DNA of 64,000 bases from Isoetes taiwanensis (GCA_021234155.1 JAJEKV010000041.1:9126917-9190916); one strand, 5' to 3'. Positions 1 through 12,508 are shown, numbered from the stretch's first letter. The notes: generated by a model from the letters alone, not told the origin. Translations and numbers: made by a program.

Positions 1-3000
1 ACAGCTCTCGTTGCCCGGAGTCTTACAAGTCTTTGTACTATGAGGGGTTGCACTATAAGAGGTTGTACTAGAGGGATTTTGCAAAGTCAACAGGTTGCAA
101 AGACTTTATCAACATGTTCCTATTTCTTTAAATGAGAGATTATACCATGTGAAACCTAAGTAGCATAAACTCCAAACACTAAACCTGAGAGGAACCCCTA
201 AAATCCTAAACCCGTGGTAGTCAATAGTTACTCTGACCATAAATCTTAAACACTTTAACCTAAAACCCATGTATTTACAGACCTTGAGAATTGTGGGTAT
301 GTACCTCTATGGATACTTAGTTCCAACCAATCAACATATATGGAACATGCAGATGGTCAAATTCTTGGTCAATAACCATAGCCAACTTGGATCAAACTCC
401 CAAGTCAATCTTCTTTGAGAACAATCTTCTTTACGCAAGGATGTTTGTTGAATGCCCTTAGAAAAAGTAGGATACTAAAATAGCATACATAACGTGTATG
501 TACCCACAAAATGGAATACAATGCATAGATAGTTTGAATTGTTAGAGCAAAAGATTGTTGTCGAGGAAACTTTAACTTGCATCCTTCTTTTTTCATATCA
601 AGCATCCCAAGGTTACACTACGGCAATAAAAATCGGGCAGGAAGTTAAAATTCAAGTCGAACCGATAATAATGCATCGCTTCAAAAGATCCAATGTCTTG
701 CGGCGGAAGGGTCTATAAGACCAATTATTCGTGTTCTAAAGGACGGGAGAGCATCCTTTAACCAAGAGTTTATTAGGAAAGTTTCATAATGTGAGAGGAC
801 AGCTGTATGAATTGGAAACATTTATAATGGTAGTTAAATGGCAGCTTTTTAACTCCTCAACTGGAATCTAGCTCTAAATAGAACAGAGTGTGTAGAGTTT
901 AAAATATTATTGCATTAAGACAACGGTCGTTTATCTATTTATTAGACTTTGGCTTTGTCGAAGTTTGTAAATGTAATGGATTGTGAAGATGTTACAAATG
1001 TTTACACGTTTGTACATATGGTCAGTAAATGGCGGGCATAATATTAGACTATACTTGGGCTAATGGCCTTGCAAGATTTAATAGCCAAATATTTTTACCA
1101 AGCTTCAGAAGGTCTAAAGTTGAGTGTTAATAATTAAGTTAGAAGAAGTCATAGGTAAATAACAAAATTTAGTTTATTCAAGTCGAATTCAAGTATCATA
1201 ACCCACTAAATTATTGTCATCACAAGATGAGGTATAGTGTGTTTAATGCACATCTTGTTTGAGATTTTACCTTCTCAATTATCTTGTCACACAAATCGGA
1301 GTATGCATGTAGTCCAAAGTCATGAAATTTTAAGCTTTCGATTTGAATGAAATTAAAAAAGTCGAGTTAAATGAATAACCCAAACTCAAATCTATAGTAA
1401 AAAAAACTCATTTAGAAATTGTTTTTTTCACAAACATTTTCTCATGGAGTTCCATTCAGATAAGTCCAATTCAATGTTTCCTACATATAACTTTGTAGTC
1501 TTTCTCCTAACAAATAGTCATAGGTCAATCCCAAAATTTTGTTTGTTTAATGCACATCTTGTTTGAGATTTTACCTTCTCAATTGTTCTATCACACAAAT
1601 GGTAGTATGCATCTAGCCCAAAGTCATGAAGTTTTAAGATAAATCCCTTGCCTTATAGCTATTCAATGAAGCTCACCATTGTTTACTAGGACTTCCAACA
1701 GTTAGAAGTTCACTACTGTGTATTAAAATTTCTTCATCCAAAGAATAAAAATTATTCAATGCCTCTTTTTTGAAAACTTCACAAATCTTTGCAATTGGTA
1801 AATCTCTTGGACTCCACATCATCATTTGAGACACTGTTGAGTGGGACCATCTTTGATACATATTCCATTTTGAAATTGGTAATTTGGTTTTGTAAAGGCA
1901 ATAACTCTTATAATTTTACCTTAACTTTTACTGATTGCAGATAAAAAGATCAGATAATGGAATTCATCACGACTTGACGAGCATTGTGGCAAATAACTTC
2001 TTTTACCATGTCCTCCGTAGACTATTAAAATTGCAAGTTCTGCATTGCAAACAACCTTAGATGCTTTGAAGATTTGGAGAAAATGATAAGCAAGATCATA
2101 AAGTTGATTTACTATTTGATTGTTGTGCACGTCCTTCCCGCTTTGCAAAAATTTATCTACACACACTAGCTACCTATGAGAAAATCCGTGTGGTCGACGT
2201 ACACAAAAACTTGTCTAGCAAAACTTATAAGCCAAGTTAAACATGCCAGAGTTTTCTGCCAACCATCTTCCCATGAAGTTCTTTAGATCAGTCAAATTTA
2301 GTGATTCCTACAATCGACACCATAAATGCATTCGTGAACGTGAATTAGTAGCTATCCCCATAGAGTTTATTTAGATTTAGTTGCATTTTTGTGGCAAATT
2401 TTAAATCTCAATTGTGATGTATTTAAGATAAGGAAATTGTGATGTATCCAAGATATAGAACATCAAGTTTGTTCGTCAACTCATAAGTTCAAACATAGAA
2501 TTGTAAGTCCAGATTGACGCATAGAAAAATGAATTTAATTGATAGAGATTGTATCATTGACTCTAAATACATAAAAGTTATTGTGCCTAAGAGTGCATTT
2601 GAAAATGCCATTCAAGGCAACATTTATCCATTGTCAACCTTGTTCCTGAGGTAATTTGTAACCCATCTCGTAAAGTGAAACCAATCCATTGCATTGGTCT
2701 GCACTGTGTGCAAGTGCCTTTGGAAAAAGCGGACATTGTATCTTTGCTATATTAAAATCCATCCTTGGGTTGTGTGGCATGCACTTATCCAACACTAGAT
2801 TTGAGGAAAGGACAGGTTACTTTTCATCTGATATAAAGTGTTCTTAGAACATGGCCATTGAATGATTCCATATGATGACTTCACAATCTGCTCCCACCCG
2901 TATAAACACATGGCAAGTTCAACAAGGAAAATGTCGCAAAGACTTTCAACTGTCATTCAAATAATAAACACAAAGTAGTACATCTGCATGCATTAGAGTG

Positions 3001-4800
3001 GCATAGAAATAAACATCGAGATAACGAATTCTCACATTAGATATAACCAAGCAATAAATAAATGAACAAATTGGCAAATATTTTGCAACTTTGCAGTGGT
3101 CCTCATCGTGATTGTAGTAAAAAGTCCCAAAAAGAGATTGACAGCACCATTTGTGTAACCAAAGTTCTTGAAATATGCTGCATTGACTTTGACCTGGCTT
3201 TGGCATCTCAAAACAACCATACAACCAGATGGCTTCAAGATACTTAGGAACGTAACTTACAGATGCCTAAGTCTTGGGTATCATCAATAGAACATAAGCG
3301 TTGATTGTGCTGCTCGTACCCTTGCACTAGTATTCCATCAAACAATGTCTTCAACTGTCAATTCATAAAAGATACGCACATCTCTTTTACATTGTTTCCT
3401 ACCTTATAACTAGAATAGCTTCAAAAAGCTTGAAAATGCAGCACCGAAGATCCACCATTCTCAAAAGTTTCTGAATGGCCAGCACGTCTATGCTTTACCG
3501 TTGCACACATAAGACAATTAGCTGCAAAACTCACACCAAAAGCTTTTAACAAATAAACATTCAGATTTATTCAACATGTAAATACCAAATCCTACCATCT
3601 CTAAGAAATGCAAAAATTTCAAGACTAATTTCTATCTGAATGTATAATGGAAATGAATTTAAGACTAGAACAACATCATATGCTCTACAATGAAGACAAC
3701 CCTTTTAAAATCCCTTGCCTTCACTAATCTTACTTGTCGGGTTTCGAGAAATGCCGTGTCGAAAATTAAAAACTCCATCTAAGAGCATACATCCAAGAGC
3801 ATACAGTTTGCAGAACATGGACAACCCAAGATATAAGAGGTCCCTATAAATATCACAGAAACATCAACCACGTACTTCACATGTTTTGGATATGCACCGC
3901 TTGCACTATATCTTCTTGCCCATTTGGGAGTAATAGTGTATAACGACTTGAATTTACTACTAATAAGTTAGTTCATAGGGCCATTAAAGACATCTTAATT
4001 GAGGCTATAATAAAAAAAAGGTTGGGAGCAATTATCGAAATTACTATAGCATTCTCATTTTCTCCGTCATATGACATGGCTGAGGTAATCAATCGTGCTA
4101 GTTTTACTTCATGAAAGAGGTGGTGGTCGTAGAAATTTCAGAAAAAATAACTCAAACAGAAAGATAGAGTTGGACAAAAACCTCCTTGATTGTATAGTTG
4201 GCACCGATCATTGTGGTAGCCGCATCTTGGTACAAATAGACCGTCAAGTGCTTGCATCTTTCTATCTCCCTCTTTACTCTTACCTAAGGCTGCCAACTCG
4301 GGCATAATCTTCATCGCGGAAGCCACATTTTAAGGTTTAGAATGTATTACTATCACCTTCTACTTCTAAGGCGTCTTTGCAACTTCAAAAAAAGAAACCA
4401 AAGGAACGATGGTTAGAATGAAGCAACGCTTGACTGCGAAGAGCTCGAATCATGCATTGTGACATAGAGATGAAATAAACCGAATAAGTTGGCAAATGGA
4501 GGAATGTGAACCCGACATGACACAACAAACATAAGCAATGCTAACCTTTTTTTGTTTATGATGTCCGCAAAAGTACTTTCACCTCAAGTTTCTCAAGCTC
4601 TTCCCGAAGGAATCATTGCAAAATAGAAAGAAGCATAAAAGAATCGGGTTTCCAATAATGCCTAAATGGCAATCTATGGATGGAAATCGCAACACCAAAA
4701 GCTTTGCCATGGCGGCCTAGTCTAGCGCCTTCCGTTATACGATGTCAATGCGATTAAAGCAAGGAACGAATCTACATGAATTTACTCAAAGAAAGCTGAT
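1..4800. other. AT-rich spacer, no recognised gene
   Basis: This is AT-rich DNA in which every open frame is short. No protein family could be recognised on either strand. A minus-strand frame around 3032-3238 has protein-like composition but no recognisable domain or supported splice sites. The sequence near 615 (CACTACGGCAAT) resembles the terminus of a CACTA transposon, but no partner end was found. Confidence 0.5.
1148..1639. repeat. Imperfect direct repeat pair
   Basis: A stretch of about 95 bp at 1240-1334 is repeated with some substitutions at 1544-1639. Both copies begin GTTTAATGCACATCTTG and end near CATGAAxTTTTAAG. A shorter shared block (GTCATAGGT) lies upstream of each, at 1148 and 1517. 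This looks like an old local duplication with no coding content. Confidence 0.7.
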
Positions 4801-5190
4801 TCTTGCCCCGATCAATGCAAGTAGGAATGCAACCAATCAAAGACTTCCTTTAGTCCGCTTTCGAGCAAACGTCTTCACAAGTTTGCACAAGCGAAAGATA
4901 TTATATTTTTGCCAATGGTGTGCCCGCTACAAAAACAAAATAATCTTTAGTTCTACTGGATCTTCACATCCTACAACAAATGTTCCAATCTTTAGGCGAT
5001 GTAGAAAATAGCATATGCAAATGATTATTTATTGTGGGAACAAAGCGAAGCACAAAGAAATCTAACCTGCACTCCATGCCATTAGAGCTTTTACTGAAGA
5101 GCACATGTCGATGGGGTGCCTCTTGAATAACTAGCATCTCCTCCTTACACATGACCGAAGCGAGAAACGTGGAAAGAAAAACAATAATTA

Positions 5191-5635
5191 CCACAAACCA
5201 AGTCAATCAATGCCGCTATGCCAACTTCCTTCATTACTTTTTCCTTTACGACATGTCCGCCGGTAAAAGGGAGATTTCTTAGAGCCCACACAACATTTAA
5301 CCTAAGCATGGGATCCATTGACCGAAAGCAAGTTGTATAAGTTGACTCACTCCACCACACCGGAAAAATACAGACTTTATGTGGTGTGAAGTCTAGCACC
5401 ACTTATGCTAATAGCACTTAAAAGCTGCGACTGCAAGTATAACGTAAGACATGTCGAGAAAACCTCCCTAGACCTGGTAAAAAGAAAATAACAACGAACA
5501 TGTAAAATCACACTTACTTGAACGGCACAAGAAGAGTCGCCTAGCAATTTAAACAACGGCCATACCAAACGTTCATCGGTCAAGCTTGTATGCCAGATTC
5601 TCGCATCCTCAAGTAGAAAAACTAGCTTCAATAAT
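5191..5635 (-). pseudogene. ARM-repeat (ARMC8/GID5-like) exons, duplicate unit 1
   Basis: Two exons are visible on the minus strand. The upstream one (5518-5635) follows an acceptor TTATTGAAG, ends at the donor CAA|GTAAGT and encodes an ARM helix run including ARIWHTSLTDERLVWPLFKLL. The next (5191-5430) starts after ATACTTGCAG and ends at the donor GTAATT. It contains SMDPMLRLNVVWALRNL, then KEKVMKEVGIAALIDLVC. The pattern fits the ARM repeats of ARMC8/GID5, the scaffold subunit of the GID/CTLH ubiquitin ligase (family knowledge). The second exon is out of frame around 5262, 5335 and 5368, whereas the first is intact. The paralogous unit shows the opposite pattern, so this may be sequence error rather than a true pseudogene. 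Further exons lie in both directions but could not be placed. Confidence 0.6.
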
Positions 5636-7210
5636 TTAAATACAACATGTTTAGTCATGTTAAAAGTCGCCTTCACTTACCTTCACCGACCTAGAGATGC
5701 TCTTTATGCGGTATGCAGGCCAAAACGCACCCCCTACCGCATCATGCCTTACGCCATTATAATGGGAATTTGACCTGCAAAAAATGGAAGCACAAGTTTA
5801 CCATCTTGAATATCAAGTATACAATCACTAGTGTTGCAAGTATACCAAGACCATGAACTCCAAATTTTAACTAATGCAACAATTGGTTCAAACAAGAATG
5901 GCTATAACAATACTTGAGATCCATTCTATGAAATTAGAATTTCATGACTAAATAAAAAATATGTTTATTAAGTCCAAATGAAATTGTGACAATATTTGCA
6001 AACGATGTTGGTAAGAATAAAAATTTGATCACATTGCCGTAAAACCCTAAAAGAAGAAGAGTACCGATTTTGCTTTCACAACCACGGGCAAAAGCACATG
6101 GATAAGTTGTTTGCATTGTGCATTGGTGTAAAGAGAAAAACAAATAAGTATTTCATATTATTTAAAAGGAAAGAAAGAACCGACTAGAAAGATACATGCG
6201 GGTAATGGGCTAAATTGTTTACCGACGATCCAAATATATGAAGTAAGAGCTCTCAACCCGGTGGAGCTATTCCGCGGCCACCTCAAATATATGGATTCCG
6301 TCTAAAAGATTCACATATGAGCTCCCCGCTATCGCAGCTTTGGAAAATGCCTTCATCCAAACCAAAATCTTGAATCCAAATAATCAAGCAACTAGCTTTA
6401 TAAAAAGCCATAGAAATCCCGATAATCTAAGACCGTGGTATGCTTGCACACTCATTACAATATCCAAATAGCCCTAAAAAAATGCGAGCACAAAAGAGGC
6501 CCCCATTATAACTTCGGCCAACAACAAAGCATTCAACACAAGACATAGCTATTCTTTCTATAGCTTGCGTAAATCGAAGACCGGAATCGTGATGAAAATA
6601 TCGAGCACTTTCTTAAAAACATCTCAATTAAAAACTGCAGGTTGGTGAACCATCTCCATGCCGGGCAATAATAATCATTGCACGCAACATATTGAGATTA
6701 CATCGATCGGACAAAAAAGGAAGAATGGCGATAAATACACCGCTACATTGCTGATAAAATCTCTGGGTAAGGCCGTTGGCAACTACGATGGAAGATTTGG
6801 AATACATTCCGCAGACCTTATGTCTCTTGCCTGATCAATGCAAGTAGGAATGCAACCAATCAAAGACTTCCTTTAGTCTGCTCTGAGCAAACGTCTTCAC
6901 AAGTTTGCACAAGCGAAGATATTATATTTTTTGCCAATGGTGTGCCCGCTACAAAAAACAAAATAATCTTTAGTTCTACGGATCTTCACATCCTACAACA
7001 AATGTTCCAATCTTTAGCTGATGTAGAAAATAGCATATGCAAATGATTATTTACTGTGGGAACAAAGCGAAGCACAAAGAAATCTAACCTGCACTCCATG
7101 CCATTAGAGCTTTACGAAGAGCCTGTCGATGGGGGTGCCTCTTGAATAACTAGCATCTCCTCCTTACACATGACCGAAGCAGGAAACGTGGAAAGAAAAA
7201 CAATAATTAC

Positions 7211-7638
7211 CACAAACCAAGTCAATCAATGCTGCTATGCCAACTTCCTTCATTACTTTTTCCTTTACAGACATGTCCGCCAGGTAAAGGAGATTTCTTA
7301 GAGCCCACACAGCATTTAACCTAAGCATGGGATCCATTGACTGAGCAAGTTGTATAAGTTGACTCACTCCACCACACTGGAAAAATACAGCTTTATGTGG
7401 TGTGAAGTCTAGCACCACTTATGCTAATAGCACTTAAAGCCGCAGCACACGCAAGTATAACGTAAGACATGTCGAAAAACCTCCCTAGACCGGTAAAAGA
7501 AAATAACAACGAACATGTAAAATCACACTTACTTGAACGGCACAAGAAGAGTCGTCTAGCAATTTAAACAACGGCCATACCAAACGTTCATCAGTCAAGC
7601 TTGTACGCAGATTCTGCATCCTCAAGTAGAAAAACTAG
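7211..7638 (-). pseudogene. ARM-repeat (ARMC8/GID5-like) exons, duplicate unit 2
   Basis: This is the same pair of exons as in unit 1, on the minus strand. The exon at 7211 to about 7445 is open and reads FTPHKAVFFQCGGVSQLIQLA, then SMDPMLRLNAVWALRNLL and KEKVMKEVGIAALIDLVC, before a GTAATT donor. This is a clear ARM-repeat signature of the ARMC8/GID5 type. The upstream exon (7533-7638) ends at the donor CAA|GTAAGT, but its beginning is out of frame where unit 1 is correct. The two units together would give a sound protein segment. Other stretches in the unit (about 8220-8375 and 8470-8660) also look exon-like, with the first ending at a GTAAAC donor, but I could not assign them. Confidence 0.62.
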
Positions 7639-9121
7639 CTTCAATAATTTAAATACAACATGTTTAGTCATGTTAAAAGTCGCTTCGACTTACCTTCACC
7701 GACCTAGAGATGCTCTTTATGCGGTAGCGGTGCCAAAAACGCACCCTACCGCATCATGCCTTACTCGCCATTATAATGGGAATTTGACCACGCAAAATGG
7801 AAGCACAAGTTTACCATCTTGAATATCAAGTATACAATCACTAGTGTTGCAAGTATACCAAGACCATGAACTCCAGCTTTAACTAATGCAACAATTGGTT
7901 CAAACAGAATGGCTATAACAATACTTGAGATCCATTCTATGAAATTAGAATTTCATGACTAAATAAAAAATATGTTTATTAAGTCCAACAGAAATTGTGA
8001 CAATATTTGCAAACGATGTTGGTAAGAATAAAAATTTGATCACATTGCCGTAAAACCCGAAAAGAAGAAGAGTACCGATTTTGCTTTCACAACCACGGGC
8101 AAAGCACATGGATAAGTTGTTTGCATTGTGCATTGGTGTAAAGAGAAAAACAGCTAAGTATTTCGTTATTTAAAAAGGAAAGAAAGAACCAGCTAGAAAG
8201 ATACATGCAGGTAATGGGCTAAATTGTTTACCGACGATCCAGCTATATGAAGTAAGAGCTCTCAACCCTAAGGAGCTATTCACGGCCACCTCAAATATAT
8301 GGATTCCGTCTAAAAGATTCACATATGAGCTCCCCGCTATCGCAGCGACTTTGGAAAATGCCTTCATCCAAATTTGCAAAGTCTTGAATCCAAATAATCA
8401 AGCAACTAGCTTTATAAAAAGCCATAGAAATCCCGATAATCTAAGACCGTGGTATGCTTGCACACTCATTACAATATCCAAATAGCCCTAAAAACGAGCA
8501 CAAAAGAGGCCCCGCTATAACTTCGGCCAACAACAAAGCATTCAACACAAGACATAGCTATTCTTTCTATAGCTTGCGTAAATCGAAGACCAAAGAATCG
8601 TGATGAAAATACCGAGCACTTTCTTAAAACATCTCGAATTAAAAACCGCGGTTGGTGAACCATCTCCATGCCGGGCAATAATAATCATTGCACGCAACAT
8701 ATTGAGATTACATCGGATCGGACAAAAAAGAGGAAGAATGGGCGATAAATACCGCTACATTGCCGATAAAATCTCTAGGTAAAGCCGCTGGCAACTTCGA
8801 TGGAAGATTTGGAATACATTCCGCAGACCTTATGTCTCCCTGGTAGTGTATAGGCATGCTAATATCATCCTTGCATCCTTCGCACTCGCACATTGCCATG
8901 AGGATAGAAGGCGGATGCACCCAAATCACGCCAAAGATGCTTGAGAGAGTAATGCATCCATGAAAAATGAGCGGATCCGCCATCAGCGCCAGTTCTTCAA
9001 GCAGCTTCGGCCATTGCTCTGCGCCGAACACAAGCAGCAGGAAGAACGATTCTTCCAGAATTTTCGGTGTAGGGCTTGAAGAAGACAAATCGCTCAGGGA
9101 TCGAATTGGGGCTTTTGTCGT

Positions 9122-9330
9122 GGGCCGTCCAGATCTGAGATGGACGGTCTAGATGAAATGCCCCAATTTCAAGGGCCTAGATTAACCTCGGGTCAGGCAC
9201 AAAAATCTTTATGTACATTTGGTACACTTGGGGTGGATTGAGGTGGCTCCACCAGGGCCATCAGATCTCAGATCTGGACGGTCCAGGCGGCGACACCAAA
9301 ATCTCTAGATACATTTGGTACACTTATATA
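9122..9330. repeat. Hairpin and short direct repeats with GGTCCAGATCTGA-type motif
   Basis: Position 9126 onward is a small hairpin, CCGTCCA / TGGACGG around GATCTGAGA. A related motif, AGATCTCAGATCTGGACGG, occurs at about 9265-9283. Two direct copies of a 31-bp stretch ending TACATTTGGTACACTT lie at 9199-9229 and 9296-9326. There is no coding content. Such phrases often flank plant repeats, but I cannot name the family. Confidence 0.5.
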
Positions 9331-9674
9331 ATTGTATATATATAAGGGATATATGTCGTCGTAACAAACGAACACGTAGCTACATATACTATTGGTGGAA
9401 ACCTAACCTTTTTAAATCTAACAAAATAAAATTTTAAGATAAACTACATCTTTGCATGTTGGTAAGGTATTAGTTATCATAGCAGGTAAGGTATTACTAG
9501 TTATCATCATCGTATTATATACCTCATAGGTCAACGGATGTACCACAAAACATTGAACATTCTCATGGTGGTATATTTCATAACTTTAACGGGTGTAACA
9601 AGTCAAATAAACCCATGTATCAAGTGTACATGCATTCTATACTATTCAAACAAAAACAAATTTTTTTTTTTGGT

Positions 9675-11384
9675 CGTCGTAAAAAAAAAAAAACATCGTT
9701 ACAAACCTCGTTCAACAACGTTTTGTGTCGTCGTTTAACGACGTCACGACGTCGTTAAATGACGACCTGTGATTTAAATCGAAAATAGGCGGTAATCCCG
9801 CCGCTTATTTTCGAGCAAGCAAAGCTTATGGAGGAGCGTTTTTTGAGGCGATTTTCGGCGCGGATCTACTTTGGGGTCTATTCTAAGTGTAAGACAAGCT
9901 TCATAAGGTATGTGCACGGATCAACCAACTCGTTTTTTGAATCTAAATTTGTTTTTGGGTAGATTTAGGGCTTTTTGTATTTGTTGTTTGTTCTTCCTTC
10001 AACCTTCATTCTTCTTCTTCCATTCTTGCATCCTTCTTCCATACATATTCTTCCATTCCCTTTGTCATCTTCTTCTTCGATTCTTCCTCCTCTTATACTA
10101 CTTCTTCCTCCTCTTATTCAAATTCTTACTCTTAATCCTCCTCTCACGCTTCATCTTCTTCGTATTCTTCCTCCCCATTTTCGGGTTCCTCCTCTTCTTC
10201 TTAGCCTTTTCTTCTTCGGAATTCTTCCATTCTTCTTCTAATTTTTTTCCCATCTAAGAAGACATCGTTAAAAGACGAGACCCTTCTTCTTTCCAAAATT
10301 TTTCCTTATTAGTTTTTTTATACTATTTCTTTCTAATCATTGAATTTTTTGTTTTGCATGTACACTCCTAGCAAAATGTGTTGTTCTTGCAAAACAACTT
10401 GGCACCTCTTCCGGTAAAAGATTTAATTTTTTCAATACGCTAATAAAATACTAATGCTTTATTTAGGTTAAATTGTTATCCAAGAAGGGGCGTCATTGAA
10501 ACCACCCTCCCCATTGATTTTCCATTTTTTTCCTTTAAGTTGTTTATTTATACTAATATTTTACTAATCATTGAATTTATTGTTTTGCATGTACACTCCT
10601 AGCAAATCGTTGTTTATGCAAAACAACTTTTCCTACCTTTGTACCGGTAAGCATTTAATTTTCAATATGCTTAATGTATTGATTAATGTATTTAGCTTAA
10701 TTTATTGATTAATGTATTTAGCTAAAAAAATTGGGGCTTCATTTATTTTTGTATTTTTTTAATATATGTAAGCGACATCATTTAATGACGTTAAAATCTT
10801 ATATTTCTTTATTGGTTAAATTCATTTTATAGGCTTTAATATTAAATGTATTAACTTTATTCATAATAAATGTATTATTATTATTTTTTTCAAAAAAAAA
10901 AAATTAAAAAAAAAAATTAAAAAAAAAAAATTTAATACACGTAAGCAACGTAAACGACGTTGCTTACGTGGCGCTCTTGTACGACGTCGTTAAACGACGA
11001 CGCGTGTAATGCGTATCGCCACGCCGGCAACGGCCACCGGCAACGCCACCTGGCCGCCCCGCACCGTGGGCGCCATTAATGCGACGCGTCGTTAAACGAC
11101 GTCAAACACGGGTCGCCACGTCGCCAACTCCCGCTGGCGACGCCATCTTTGGCCGCCCGGCCACAAGGCGTGGCGACCGGTATCGCGGGCGTCGTTGAAC
11201 GACGTTACGTCGTCGCTTTAAGACGACGCCGTTGCGACGCGTATAGCGACGCGTCCGCGTCGTAAAACGACGTTCAGACGTCGTTATAGGCGTCGTTTAT
11301 CGACTTTTTGGCGTCGTTCATCGACGTTCAAACGACGTCTAGACGTCGTAATAGACGTCGTAACAGGGCAATGTTTTTGTAGTG
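9675..11384. mobile_element. CACTA-like non-autonomous DNA transposon
   Basis: The right end at 11,384 reads TTTTTGTAGTG, the reverse complement of CACTACAAAAA, which is the hallmark terminus of plant CACTA (En/Spm) elements. The final 430 bp and the first 100 bp are packed with CGTCGTTTAACGACG-like and GACGTC motifs in both orientations, as expected of subterminal transposase-binding repeats. The left terminus near 9675-9700 is degraded (a poly-A run then ACATCGTTAC), so the start is approximate. The interior holds a CT-rich tract (about 9990-10,260), a direct repeat and A/T homopolymers. No transposase is encoded. No 3-bp target duplication could be confirmed. Confidence 0.6.
10316..10671. 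repeat. Direct repeat inside the CACTA-like element
   Basis: Two copies of about 125 bp (10,316-10,440 and 10,545-10,671) share TAATCATTGAATTT, TTGTTTTGCATGTACACTCC and the TTGCAAAACAACTT-type segment, with moderate divergence. They lie in the AT-rich middle of the element. Confidence 0.65.
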
Positions 11385-11386
11385 AT

Positions 11387-11590
11387 TTCAGGGGCCTTTC
11401 TCGACTCACGAGTCGAGAAAGGCACTGCTTGTCTCGTTCACGAGACCATTTGTATGCTTCCGTGTGTGATTGGATGCAGCCATATTCTTATGAAAATGGT
11501 TGTACTTTGACTTTTCAGGGCCTTTCTCGACTCGCGAGTTGAGAAAGGCACTACTTGTCACGTGATTGGATGCAGCTATATGGAATGAAT
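11387..11590. repeat. Duplicated unit with 28-bp palindromes
   Basis: A perfect palindrome with arms CCTTTCTCGACTC and GAGTCGAGAAAGG sits at 11,395-11,422. A second copy with one arm mismatch sits at 11,521-11,548. Each is followed by GGCACTxCTTGTC and then GTGATTGGATGCAGC, so the whole is a tandem duplication of about 125 bp. It abuts the right end of the CACTA-like element. Confidence 0.75.
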
Positions 11591-11709
11591 GTTCTCCATT
11601 GTATTTTGAATTCTTCATTCTTTTCTTTATTTTGACTAATGGCACCGTAATCGTTAATCATGGACTCTCCTTGCTCCAGGTGGTTTAGGCACGGATCCTG
11701 CACACGCAC

Positions 11710-11797
11710 AGATCCCGTTCAGGCATCATCGAGACCGCTCCAGGCGGCACAGATCCCGCTCAAGGCGGCAGAGATCCCGCTCTGGCACAGATCCCGC
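11710..11797. repeat. Minisatellite, CAGATCCCG unit
   Basis: Four copies of CA(C/G)AGATCCCGxTC are spaced roughly 20-45 bp apart and joined by AGGCGGCA-type linkers. It runs straight into the reading frame that follows. Confidence 0.6.
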
Positions 11798-11801
11798 TCA
11801 C

Positions 11802-12188
11802 GCTACACTCTTACCCGGCCTTTGGGATAAGGTTGCTCGTGATTGCAGACGCTATGCAGACGCTCGGGATGAAGAAGAGATGAAGAAATTATCGAAAGTC
11901 CAGAAAGCTCAAAGCATCTTGCGAGCATTGCATGACATCCACGGAGGTTGGGGAAGGAGCATATTCGATGAAAAGCTACGAGAGGAGAGTGGAGAAATCG
12001 GGTGGACAGGTCAGCCGGTGGCTCCCGAGGCACCTCCTCGTGAGGCATTCCACACTCTTCAGGTTGCCCCCAAGGCTTACAGACGGCAAGAAAAAGCCCC
12101 GCACGTTAATCCCCTAAGGTGGACTACCTACCACGATGATGTAACTGTAGTGACAGCAAGACCGCCATGGTCTCTGCGTCCGATGTAA
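11802..12188 (+). CDS. Unrecognised 3' coding end
   Basis: An open frame runs through the minisatellite and on to a TGA... actually TAA stop at 12,186-12,188. The convincing part is the last 125 residues or so: a charged segment with LWDKVARDCRRYADARDEEE, then KVQKAQSILRALHDIHGG, and a Trp/Pro-rich tail ending PPWSLRPM. Within this frame the internal Met is at 11,880. The composition (amphipathic, charged, no low complexity after 11,820) suggests a genuine terminal exon rather than chance. An AT-rich tail with TTAATAAAAATTC follows directly, consistent with a 3' end. No family was recognised, and the upstream exons were not found. Confidence 0.4.
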   Translation, partial: ATLLPGLWDKVARDCRRYADARDEEEMKKLSKVQKAQSILRALHDIHGGWGRSIFDEKLREESGEIGWTGQPVAPEAPPREAFHTLQVAPKAYRRQEKAPHVNPLRWTTYHDDVTVVTARPPWSLRPM

Positions 12189-12508
12189 ATTACATTGTAC
12201 CTATTCAATTTATTAATAAAAATTCTTTTTCAACTACAACTTTGGTTTCAATCTGTAATGAAATTCCTTTGTTTGAGTTGTATTGATCTTGTTCTCGACT
12301 TGCTATCCGAGAAAACTGGGAGAAAGATTGGACCCACACTAACAGACAAATATTTGAATTATGGACAGTTTTCGAGTCGGAGTAATTTTCCCATCTCCTT
12401 TTTGTGTAAAATAACAGGGTTCCAAAAAAAAGTGGGAATGGAATGAGACCCACTTTAATTAAATACGACTTCCATAATATTTCAAGCACATTGCCCTGAG
12501 GAAGGTCA

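Larger units (their letters stand above)
4801..8842. repeat. 2.0-kb tandem duplication
   Basis: Unit 1 (about 4801-6829) is followed directly by unit 2 (about 6830-8842). The phrase ATCAATGCAAGTAGGAATGC opens both units, and CCGCAGACCTTATGTCT closes both. Apart from scattered small indels and substitutions the units are collinear and very similar. The exons of an ARM-repeat gene lie in both units on the minus strand. It may be a real segmental duplication or an assembly artefact, because the differences are not typical of neutral decay. Confidence 0.85.

Noticed and set aside
8708-9088. Minus-strand 126-residue frame as first exon of the ARM gene
   Set aside because: It is open and starts plausibly, but no ARM motif or splice donor could be demonstrated.
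9910-10257. Long Phe/Leu/Ser-rich open frames
   Set aside because: They are translations of a CT-rich low-complexity tract. Two frames are open at once with biased composition.
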